Positions 23,971 through 32,200 of a stretch of DNA of 33,725 nucleotides are shown in pieces. The position numbers were made by a program, and so were the translations under genes. Where the stretch lies: contig VGKS01000006.1 in the NCBI GenBank assembly GCA_016866935.1, forward strand, positions 1 to 33,725, in the 5' to 3' direction. Positions within the stretch are counted from its first letter, which is position 1. Each line of letters begins with the position of its first letter. The notes below the pieces were generated by a model that was given only the letters and a program-made list of their open reading frames with translations, was not told the DNA's origin and made no database searches. The stretch is from Candidatus Pacearchaeota archaeon (lineage in GTDB: Archaea > Nanobdellota > Nanobdellia > Pacearchaeales > GW2011-AR1).

Positions 23971-24578
23971 TCCTTTCCCATAATTATTCTCTTAAACAAA
24001 TCAAGAAATCTAAGTATAATCTCAAGTAATATAATAAAGAAAAGAGCATATACTACAAATATAGCAAAGTCGCTTATTACTCCAATAGTCTCATTAAATC
24101 TAGCAACATCAATAAACTTGTGGCTAAGCAAAGTTATCGCCAATATTGTAAATGGTAAAAGTTTAGCAACTTCAGCAGAAGTCTCATGATTATAGTAAGC
24201 AAGTAATCTTATAGATCCAACTACTGCGGCAGATAAAAGAAGTATCTGTTCAATAGACCCTATTTCAGAAAAGAAAACTAAAACCAATGCAAATAGAATA
24301 TACCAAAAAAGAATAAGAAAAGGAAGCACGATAATATACTCTATAAAATATAAAATTCCTGCAAATAATTTGTTTAGAGTAGGGTGGTCAAATGAATTAT
24401 ACTGTCTTAAATTAAGAGAGATAATATCTTTCCTAGAGATTACTTTATGTACATTCCATATAAATGTTGAATAAATAAAAATGAGAACCATATAAACCGC
24501 AACAGTAAATAATTTCTGGTAAATCTCAGGCAGAGAATAAATATAGGCCAATAAATTATTTATCAATCCAATCACCAT
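23967..24578 (-). CDS. polytopic membrane protein, unknown
   Basis: 203 residues from ATG 24578. Five or six hydrophobic segments are visible (about 5-20, 25-42, 70-103, 108-125, 140-152 and 170-195). A short loop before the third (NLRQYNSFDHPTLNKLF) carries the few charged residues. It converges on the antiporter gene and overlaps its stop by 4 bases. No family recognised; context suggests a membrane role but no more. Confidence 0.7.
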   Translation of the reverse strand: MVIGLINNLLAYIYSLPEIYQKLFTVAVYMVLIFIYSTFIWNVHKVISRKDIISLNLRQYNSFDHPTLNKLFAGILYFIEYIIVLPFLILFWYILFALVLVFFSEIGSIEQILLLSAAVVGSIRLLAYYNHETSAEVAKLLPFTILAITLLSHKFIDVARFNETIGVISDFAIFVVYALFFIILLEIILRFLDLFKRIIMGKD

Positions 24579-24654
24579 AAAATACAAAACTTTTCAATAT
24601 ATTTAAAATATAGCAAATGACAAGGCATAAATAAGCTAAAATTTCCATTATCCT

Positions 24655-25509
24655 ATGATAAAAATAATACTTTTCTACAAATTTGTGGAAATAGAAAATC
24701 CAGAAGAATTGAAAAAGTCTCACATGGACTTTTGTAAATCTCTTGGAATAAAAGGGAAAGTTCTGCTTGCAAAAGAAGGAATCAACGGTTCTATTTCTGG
24801 AACAGAAGACCAAATCGATCAATATATGCAAGAACTAAGAAAAGATTCTAGATTCTCAGATATTGAATTCAAGATTGAAGAAGGTTTAATCCATCCTTTT
24901 GATAAGATGATAGTAAGAGTAAGAAAAGAAATAATTAGATTAGGTGAAGAGATAGATTTGAAAAAAGCAGGTAAGTATGTTTCTCCTCAAGAATTTCTAG
25001 ATTCCTATAATGATAAGAATATGGTAATAATAGATACAAGAAACGACTATGAATCAAAAGTTGGAAAGTTTAAAAGTGCAATTATTCCACCAATAGGAAC
25101 ATTCAGAGAATTTCCACAATTCATAAAAGGTCTTAATTTACCAAAAGACACAAAGATATTTACATATTGCACAGGAGGAATCCGTTGTGAAAAAGCATCT
25201 GCTTACATGATAAAAGAAGGATTCACTAATGTTTCTCAATTACATGGGGGAATAATAAAATTCTGTCAAACTATTCCAAACACAGACGTCTGGGAAGGTC
25301 AATGCTTTGTATTTGATAATAGACTTTCATCTCCAATAGGTCAGGATAAGAAACAAATCAATAATTGCATTCACTGTAATACTCAATCAGATTTATACAG
25401 AAACTGTAAAATTAAAACATGCAATAAACTAATTTTCATTTGTAATGATTGCAGAAAAACGATGCATGCTTGCTGTTCAGATGTTTGCATGAAAAAGTTA
25501 TTAAGATAA
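24655..25509 (+). CDS. trhO: rhodanese-domain tRNA uridine hydroxylase, TrhO (UPF0176) family
   Basis: 284 residues. The N-terminal acylphosphatase-like domain (about 1-90: KGKVLLAKEGINGSISGT) and rhodanese domain (about 108-210: VIIDTRNDYESKVGKFKSA, catalytic YCTGGIRCEKASAYM) are in the TrhO order. A Cys-rich C terminus (CIHCNTQ, FICNDCRKTMHACC) is probably a zinc site. In bacteria TrhO makes 5-hydroxyuridine at tRNA position 34 with oxygen. Its presence in an archaeon would be unusual and suggests gene transfer from bacteria, but the gene has the same AT-rich codon use as its neighbours. Confidence 0.93.
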   Translation: MIKIILFYKFVEIENPEELKKSHMDFCKSLGIKGKVLLAKEGINGSISGTEDQIDQYMQELRKDSRFSDIEFKIEEGLIHPFDKMIVRVRKEIIRLGEEIDLKKAGKYVSPQEFLDSYNDKNMVIIDTRNDYESKVGKFKSAIIPPIGTFREFPQFIKGLNLPKDTKIFTYCTGGIRCEKASAYMIKEGFTNVSQLHGGIIKFCQTIPNTDVWEGQCFVFDNRLSSPIGQDKKQINNCIHCNTQSDLYRNCKIKTCNKLIFICNDCRKTMHACCSDVCMKKLLR

Positions 25510-25521
25510 ATAAAGATAAAA

Positions 25522-25827
25522 TTAAACTGAATTGTAGAATCTAGCAAAGGCCCAAGCCATTACATAAAACATTACATAACTCTGTAATAATCCCATCAAT
25601 ATTGTCCAATCATAGAATGAAAATCCAATAGGATATTTTGCAATTATAAACGCAGTATCAAAATCACTAAACCATACAAATAATCCATAGAAAACAAGAA
25701 CAATCATAGCCATCATTCCAAGAGCATGTCCCAAAGCGTAAGGCTTCAAATCTCCAGGTCTAAAATGCTCGTGATAACCATCATGCATAGCATGTTCATG
25801 TTTAGAATGACTAACCTTCTTTTTCAT
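25522..25827 (-). CDS. small membrane protein with His-rich N terminus
   Basis: 101 residues. Residues 1-23 hold six His with Lys and Glu (KKKVSHSKHEHAMHDGYHEH), a possible metal-binding end. Two hydrophobic regions follow (about 33-52 and 70-95), the second ending in Trp/Ala/Phe/Arg. I do not recognise the family with certainty; small two-helix membrane proteins of this kind sit near redox or metal genes in various archaea. Confidence 0.65.
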   Translation of the reverse strand: MKKKVSHSKHEHAMHDGYHEHFRPGDLKPYALGHALGMMAMIVLVFYGLFVWFSDFDTAFIIAKYPIGFSFYDWTILMGLLQSYVMFYVMAWAFARFYNSV

Positions 25828-25905
25828 AATCTATATACTCCAGCATCATATTTAAACTTTGCCCAAAGCAAAAGCTTAAAAACAATTTTTATCACACATT
25901 TTCAA

Positions 25906-25977
25906 GCTCGTCTAGTATATCGGTTAGTACATGGCCCTGTCGCGGCCAAGAGCCGGGTTCGATTCCCGGGACGGGCG
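25906..25977 (+). tRNA. tRNA-Asp (anticodon GTC)
   Basis: Seventy-two bases: acceptor GCTCGTC pairs with GACGGGC (one G-U), D-arm GTAT/GTAC with GG in the loop, anticodon stem TGGCC/GGCCA around CTGTCGC (GTC), T-arm CCGGG-TTCGATT-CCCGG, discriminator G. CCA is not encoded and there is no intron. A TATA-like GCTTAAAAA at 25873-25882 is about 28 bases upstream. Confidence 0.96.
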
Positions 25978-26262
25978 TTCCACCATTTTGATGTATCTAA
26001 TGGATGTAATTCTCAGTTATCTTTATCCAATTTAATTATTAATATAGGCTTTGCACGAGAAAGTAATTCTGCAACTGATTCTACTAGATATATTCTTGCA
26101 ATGCGGGATGACGGATCTATTGGACATGTGTTTAGAGAGGGAAGAGCTCGGGAGAGATATCGTTCCGCTGTTGGAAACATGAGGAGCTATATTGCAGAAA
26201 TAAAATCTCTTGGCGAACAAACTCGTCCTTTCGAGATACTTTTAGATTCTATTATTAAGTAA
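25978..26262 (+). pseudogene. coding-like stretch without a start codon, directly behind tRNA-Asp
   Basis: A frame open through the tRNA and on to TAA 26260-26262 reads like a real soluble protein, with GFARESNSATDSTRYILAM, DDGSIGHVFREGR and AEIKSLGEQTRPFEILLDS. No ATG, GTG or TTG occurs after the tRNA until ATG 26101, which would give 53 residues. It is clearly richer in G+C and uses CGG, CGT and CGA for Arg, unlike neighbours that use AGA. GGACGGGC, the tRNA 3' end, recurs at 26289-26296 just behind the frame. This looks like the surviving end of a transferred gene at a tRNA insertion site. Family not recognised. Confidence 0.45.
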
Positions 26263-26304
26263 TATATTCGATTCACTACCTAAACCTTGGACGGGCATAC
26301 TTAT

Positions 26305-26514
26305 CTAACCCAGATAACTAAATAACTTGTAAACTAAATAAGCTGGCCATATTACTGCCTTCAATAAAGCAAGAACAACTCCCCAAAACCCAGAAGCAAT
26401 AGAAATATTATAGACTGCTGCACCTACAAAGCCTAATCCATAAAACATACAACCACTTCCATTACCAGATGGCTTACAACAAGATTCTTCTTTCATTTCT
26501 TTACTCTTTTTCAT
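26305..26514 (-). CDS. 69-aa membrane protein with N-terminal CC and Gly-rich segment
   Basis: Residues 1-20 are basic and polar with three Cys (ESCCKP, GCMFYG); then a hydrophobic stretch (about 24-38) and a second (about 42-66) end in VYKLFSYLG. The FYGLGFVGAAVYNIS to WPAYLVYKL pattern resembles short membrane proteins common in Woesearchaeota and Pacearchaeota (from memory). Function unknown. Its own ATG 26514 is preceded by an AT-rich promoter-like region. Confidence 0.7.
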   Translation of the reverse strand: MKKSKEMKEESCCKPSGNGSGCMFYGLGFVGAAVYNISIASGFWGVVLALLKAVIWPAYLVYKLFSYLG

Positions 26515-26582
26515 AACAAATAAGATATTAATTGGTATAAAAATGTTCTTGTAATGTTTATACTTTTCAACACTAAAAAACC

Positions 26583-26590
26583 TTATAAAT
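26583..26590 (+). promoter_or_regulatory. TATA-like box of the coiled-coil membrane protein
   Basis: TTATAAAT about 25 bases before ATG 26611, with no ribosome-binding site between. This is the reason for choosing 26611 over the longer frame from 26554. Confidence 0.5.
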
Positions 26591-26610
26591 ACGAAATAGT
26601 TTTAAAGACA

Positions 26611-27453
26611 ATGCTAAAAGCAAAAAAGGGTCTGTTGATACTAGGATTTTTACTTATTTTAGCGACAGTTACCGCTTTAGAAGTTAGAAAGACTGAATTT
26701 GTTATTACTACAAACCCTTATCTGAATTTAAGCATCAGCGTTATTGATCCAGACACCAAAGAGGAAGTAGAGTTATTTGAAGGAAGAGCTAGAAAGTTTG
26801 GAGAATTCAGATTTACTTATTATGGTATTGTAGACAAAGTGTCTTTAGAAGTAAGGGCAATAAACAATGAGAGTGGTGAATTAATAAAAGAAGAGAAATA
26901 TGGGCCTTACAATCTTGGAGTTCCTACAGTAAACTTTAATTTCACAATTGCCGAAGAAGTTAAAGAAACTGAAGTAGTTGAAGAAAGTTTACCTGAAACA
27001 ACACAAGTTTCTAGCGAAGAAGCAAATGAGAAAAGTCCAATTCTTGGCTTAGTAATAGGCGAAGATGGACAATTCAGAAAAGTTTACTATTATGTATTTG
27101 CTGGAGCTCTAGGAGTTATAGTTCTAGTAATATTAATGAGAAAGCGTCTTGCAATGAAATCTGGTCCTACTGAACCTAACCCAAGCAAAATAGTAAAGAA
27201 AAAAGTTGTTCCAACAAAAACCGAAGTTCCAGCACAAGTAGTTGATAAGTCAAATGAATCTAATATAAATGATACCGAAAAAAAAATTGCAGATTTACAA
27301 AAACAATTAGAGCAAATAAGAAATGAAGAAAAACTAGCTAAACTTCAAAAACAACTTAACTTAGAGAAACAATCATTGAAGAGATTACAGGATGAAACTA
27401 ATCCTCCTGCTCCTCAGAATCAAGATTCTCAGAAAGAACTTCCTAAGTTTTAA
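26611..27453 (+). CDS. exported/membrane protein with beta domain, TM helix and coiled-coil tail
   Basis: 280 residues from ATG 26611. Signal or membrane segment at about 6-23, then an extracytoplasmic beta-rich domain (about 25-115; LNLSISVIDPDTKE, VSLEVRAINNESG), a Glu/Ser linker, a second membrane helix (about 160-180), and a cytoplasmic basic stretch. A coiled coil follows at about 222-262 (KKIADLQKQLEQIRNEEKL) and a Pro/Gln-rich end. The architecture is that of a membrane-spanning surface receptor or scaffold. No enzymatic motif seen; family unknown. Confidence 0.75.
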   Translation: MLKAKKGLLILGFLLILATVTALEVRKTEFVITTNPYLNLSISVIDPDTKEEVELFEGRARKFGEFRFTYYGIVDKVSLEVRAINNESGELIKEEKYGPYNLGVPTVNFNFTIAEEVKETEVVEESLPETTQVSSEEANEKSPILGLVIGEDGQFRKVYYYVFAGALGVIVLVILMRKRLAMKSGPTEPNPSKIVKKKVVPTKTEVPAQVVDKSNESNINDTEKKIADLQKQLEQIRNEEKLAKLQKQLNLEKQSLKRLQDETNPPAPQNQDSQKELPKF

Positions 27454-27460
27454 CTTCTTT

Positions 27461-27478
27461 AAAAATTAATTAATTTTT
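27461..27478. terminator. palindromic A/T terminator between convergent genes
   Basis: AAAAATTAATTAATTTTT is a perfect 18-base palindrome between two converging genes (stops at 27453 and 27478). It gives T runs on both strands and can end both transcripts. Confidence 0.5.
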
Positions 27479-28620
27479 TATCTAAATTTTTTAGATCTCT
27501 TAAGCATAGCTTCTCTTATCCTATCCATAGCTATTTTATTAGCCGCATCTCTTGGATTTACTCCGTCTTTCTTGGATTTTGTTAAAACTAATTGGGTATT
27601 CTTAGTAATCTTGTCTTTAACAGTCTTATACATATATTTAGAGTCCTTACCAATATATTCAACCCAGCTAGATATGACTCCTCCAGCATTAGCAACAAAA
27701 TCAGGGACAATTAAGATTCTTTTACTTAACTCCTTTTCAACATCAAGAGGGATTGGAATATTTGCAGCCTCAACAATTATCTTTGATTGAATAGAATTCA
27801 TATTCTGTCTTGTAATGACATCAGGTAATGCTCCAGGAATTAAAACATCTACCGGGAGCTCAAATAATTTATGTCCTGGAAGCATCCTACCTCTACCAAG
27901 AGTAACGCTTCCCTTGTCTTTTTTGACTTTAGCAATCTCTTCAAAAGACAAACCATTTTCATTATACAGACACCCTTTACTGTCGCTTATAGCAACAATC
28001 TTGGCCCCCGCTTCCTCAAGATGTTTAAAAGTAAAGTAACCAACATTACCAAATCCTTCTATTGCAATTTTAGCTCCAGAAACTGGGATTCCTGCATGTT
28101 TTAATGCAACTTGAGTTGCACAAGAAACCCCTAGACCCGTACTTCCAAGTTCATGGGGCAGACCACAAACTTTCTTACCCCTAATAATCTTGCAGAAATC
28201 TGCAGGTTTTCCTGTAGCCGCATTAAAATCTCCATGTGCTTTAACAAATGTTTCCATCTCTTTTTCAGTTGTGTTTATATCTGGCCCTGCAATATATTCA
28301 CTAGGAACCAAATTTCTCAGTGAGTGTGCAAAAGATTTCAAGAAAATATCTCTCTTAGCAGCATCAGCATCTTTGTTGTAAATTATTCCACTCTTCCCTC
28401 CTCCAAAAGGCAATCCAGCAAGAGAATTTTTTAAAGTCATTGCTCTAGCCAATCTAAAAACTTCTTTGACACTAACTGAAGGAGTCATTCTTATTCCTCC
28501 TTTAGCAGGACCGAGAGCAGTATTATCTATTACAGTAAATCCCCTCATTCCTGTTGAAGGATCATAAACCTGAACAATCTTCTCAGGTCCAACGTCATCT
28601 TTCACCTCGTTTAAATCCAT
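27478..28620 (-). CDS. gdhA: glutamate dehydrogenase (Glu/Leu/Phe/Val family)
   Basis: 380 residues. It interconverts glutamate and 2-oxoglutarate plus ammonia with NAD(P). The family blocks are GPAKGGIRM (about 37), LPFGGGKSGI with the catalytic Lys (about 70), GPDINTTEKEM (about 112), the Rossmann motif IEGFGNVGYFTFKHL (about 188) and VEAANIPIP (about 285). The length is a little short of the usual 410-420, mostly at the N terminus. It stands alone; its ATG 28620 is followed by a normal start, with GAGGCGA just before it. Confidence 0.93.
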   Translation of the reverse strand: MDLNEVKDDVGPEKIVQVYDPSTGMRGFTVIDNTALGPAKGGIRMTPSVSVKEVFRLARAMTLKNSLAGLPFGGGKSGIIYNKDADAAKRDIFLKSFAHSLRNLVPSEYIAGPDINTTEKEMETFVKAHGDFNAATGKPADFCKIIRGKKVCGLPHELGSTGLGVSCATQVALKHAGIPVSGAKIAIEGFGNVGYFTFKHLEEAGAKIVAISDSKGCLYNENGLSFEEIAKVKKDKGSVTLGRGRMLPGHKLFELPVDVLIPGALPDVITRQNMNSIQSKIIVEAANIPIPLDVEKELSKRILIVPDFVANAGGVISSWVEYIGKDSKYMYKTVKDKITKNTQLVLTKSKKDGVNPRDAANKIAMDRIREAMLKRSKKFR

Positions 28621-28681
28621 TTTATCGCCTCATTAATAAAATAGTTATCTCTATTTAAATATTGTATCAAAAACAAAGAAA

Positions 28682-29200
28682 TTAGGTGTATTTGCAACAT
28701 CTAATTCTAGCAAATGGACCATTAGGTTGAATGCCTGCCATGTATCTATCAGCAGGACATGTAGTCCAAAAACCGCTCCCTTGAATATTTATGTCTTGAC
28801 AATTAGCTTGATTCATAACCTTACAATTAGTCCCGGAAACCTGACAATAACTTGAAGCAGGAGTCCCTCCCAAATTATTTGAGTTTCCAGCATTGTTTGC
28901 ATTATTAGCAGTATTGGCACTATTCGCAGTATTAGCATTACCAGAGTTAATAGAGTAAGCAGAATATCCAGAAGCTATTGCCACATCTCCTAAACCCCAA
29001 CTCTGAGCAGAAGCCGCTTGACAAAATGGATGTGTAGGATTAGTCAAACAATTAGGAGTAGCAGCAGGTACTTCATTTATAGAATGCCCGGGGTTAGGAG
29101 TAGATGGCTGAGCAACAGCAAAGATTAACCCCGTGATTAAAAACAAGGAAATCAAGATAATAATAAAATGCTTTTTCTGAATATTAATTTCTATTTTCAT
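28682..29200 (-). CDS. small secreted Asn/Ala-repeat protein, partner of the giant surface gene
   Basis: 172 residues from ATG 29200, chosen because AGAGG lies 5 bases before it; a longer frame starts at 29224. Signal peptide at about 1-28 (HFIIILISLFLITGLIF). A low-complexity stretch of SANTANNANNAGNSNNLGG at about 92-115 ends in the NNLGGTPASSYC turn, a pattern seen in tail-fibre and pilin-like surface proteins. The C terminus (CPADRYMAGIQPNG, then RIRCCK) has eight or more Cys in the mature part, probably disulfide-bonded. It begins just after the stop of the giant surface gene and is likely in one operon with it. Confidence 0.75.
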   Translation of the reverse strand: MKIEINIQKKHFIIILISLFLITGLIFAVAQPSTPNPGHSINEVPAATPNCLTNPTHPFCQAASAQSWGLGDVAIASGYSAYSINSGNANTANSANTANNANNAGNSNNLGGTPASSYCQVSGTNCKVMNQANCQDINIQGSGFWTTCPADRYMAGIQPNGPFARIRCCKYT

Positions 29201-29229
29201 CTTGCCTCTAATCAAACAAATCAAATCTA

Positions 29230-32200
29230 TTAATAAACCTGTTGGCTTTGATTAGAATCTTCTGATCTATTGAATGCATTATTTAGGTTTTCACTTCTTT
29301 TAGATAGCTCATCAAATCTTCTATTTACATTGATTAATCTTACAATTTTTAAAGAGATTATTATCATAGAACCAATTATTGAAAGTAGAATAATCCAGAA
29401 TATGGCTCTAAATCCTTGCCTTTCATCTATTGATCCAGTTTCACTTCCATTTTGAGAAATTGTTCCCTGAGTGGCATCCGCTTCAAGTTCAATATTATCT
29501 TGAGCATTTAGACACCCAGTGTCTGCAGGATAATCTACTAGCCCATCACCATCATTATCTAAATTATCCTTACATTGAGGTATTATCGTATTTCTAGGAG
29601 GAATAAATCCTGTAGAACCACTTCCAGAACCGCTAGATCCAGAATTAGTTGTTCCAGTATTTGGAGATTCTCTTGTGCTATATTCACTAAATCCTACAAC
29701 ATCAACAACCAAAGTTCCAGTATTCGAGTTATAAGAAACTACCGAGCAGACAGAAGAGAGACAATCAACAAAACCATTCCCTTCATTCATCGTAACTATA
29801 GGGGTTTGAGCATAATTTAATCCATAAAATGTTATTCTGGCAGTTTGGTCTAATTCAGGATAACCTGTAGTATTAACTTTTATTCTGTTTTGAGATATCT
29901 CGATCGCATCATTCAAGTCAAGACCATCAAACGACTGAGTTCTTATATTAAACCTTAGAAGCCTCAGTTCTTGATTTAAGTATTCTATTCTCCCAATTCC
30001 ACTAACTCCAACAGATAAGTCTTTATGTCTAAATAAATCATTAGATTGAGCAAGATTGCTCGTAATCACGGGAGAGAATTCTGTTGTAGATGGAACAGAA
30101 CAGCCATCTGAATTTACATTATCTCCCGAAGCAGTGTTAGGGCAAACATCAAACATACCATTTATTCCATCTCCATCAAGGTCTCCATTTATCTCAAGTT
30201 CATACAAAACAAATTTTCTTGCAGGAATAGTAATAGTTTGTTGGAAATTATTATTGACCGTTCTAATATATTCTCTTCCATTTTCTTTAGAGTATTTGAA
30301 TAAATTATAGTTCTGACCAGGAGTTAGTCCGTATCTATTGAAATCAAGTGTAAATTCTACAGTTTGAGTAGGTTCTCTTGCATAAGTGTTGATAAACATC
30401 AAGCCATATTTTTGGCCCCAACTATTTCCAACCAAGGCCTGTCTAACACTATTTATTACTCTAGGGAACTTTGTTGATACAGCTCCTCCCTCTTTAGAAC
30501 CAATAAATAATATCCAATCTGAAATATAATAATACTCTTCTTCCGGAGAGTTTAGTTGCATTGGCAAATGCCATAATCCATGGAAGTAATTTCTTGCAAG
30601 TTGTCTTGCATTTACTTCTTCCTTAATCAGTTTAGCATATTCTTCTAAAGGTGCTACCCAATAATCAAATGTTCCAGATGGATAGTATTGGCTTTCAGGA
30701 GGAACTTCTGATAACCTATAATTAGGAGTGTAATTAGAAGTATTTCCAATACCTACTTCAACATAATAAGGTATCGCAGATTTATCCAAGAAACCTACCC
30801 ATCCAGGTAACAAGTAAGTCTCAACCATTGTTTTATCATAATTTTGAGGAACACCAGGTATTGCCTTAAGAACAGGCATAAAACTATCCGGGATATGTAC
30901 CAATGCTATCTTATTAGGGTCAGCAATTTCATTAGAGAGTAAAAAGTCTATATACCCACCATAAACTCTTTGAAAGAGCTGAGTTCTTAGACCATTTTTA
31001 TAATTAGTTCCAGCAAGTCCGGTTTGAGGTATTGTAGTGGCCCCAGCTGCAGGTTGAAATGGAAAAAGATCTTCATCTGCAGTAAGTTGAGCAGTACCCT
31101 CGTGGAAAGTATATACTTCAGGATCTATTTTCCTTAGTTCTTCTACTTCTTTCCTAAAAAATTCTCTAATGGAAGTAAATTGTTTATCATCATGTCCCCT
31201 ATAACCATATTTTATAGATCTAGGTCCAGCATCAGTCCAGCCTGATGCAGTGAATATGCCGTCGCTGTAAAAACATCTAGTACCCTCCATGTTATTATTC
31301 ATTACTCTATATTTGTCTAAAAACCATTTTAAGTAGCTATTATCGTTAGGCCCTAGGCCAACAGATCCGGGAGCTAAATTTGCAAAACTATTAGAGTTAA
31401 GAGGAGCTCCAGGAGGAATTATCGAAGGGGCTCCCGATGGATCGAATTCAAGTAACTCTCCATCAGCAATCATGCCTGGTAAGGAAGGTTCATCTCCTCT
31501 AACATAGAATCCAGCGTTAAGAGTGTAAAAGCAAGGGTTCCATCCTGCAAGGTTTATAGCTCGATAAAAAGGGAAACTTATTCCAGGTATAGGTACAAAT
31601 TTCCCATAACCTTGAGTATCATCCTGGTCTCCACCCCATACAAGAATAGTTGATTCTTCTGCGCCATAGAATTTTCTAGATTCTTCGTAAAGATTTGCTA
31701 TTTCATCAATTTTAGGGTCGGAGCTATATTGACGGACCCCTCCTACATATTCGAAAAATTCTCCTCCTAAATTAGCCGAGGTGGTAACATCAAGATATTT
31801 TGCATTTTCAGAAATATTTCTTAATTTAAAAGGAGTTCTAATCATTCCCTTACTTTGCTGTATCTCCTTAAATTTATCTGCTATATTTACCCAAGTTTCA
31901 TCTCCAGTAAATGTGGTACCCTTACCAACTCCTATTCTAAAGGCGTAAGGCATTTTGTAATTAAAGTTACCATAGTCAAAATCATCTGGAAAAAAGACCC
32001 ACGCAGAATTTTTGAATGCTCCTTCCTCTCCTTGATAACTGTATCCTTTAGCATAAGTAAAGTTATCCAGAGCAAGGCCGTAAATATAATCTCCATTTTG
32101 ATTCCAATAACCCATCCAGAAGTCTATCCAAGAAGCATCATTTGTTCTAATTCCTTCTCCATCAATTCCCATTTCAGAAAAACTCGAAACAAACCCCTGT

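Noticed and set aside
26101-26262. Treating ATG 26101 as an intact 53-aa gene
   Set aside because: The frame upstream of this ATG is just as protein-like up to the tRNA, so the ATG is more likely internal to a truncated gene. Kept instead as a possible pseudogene.
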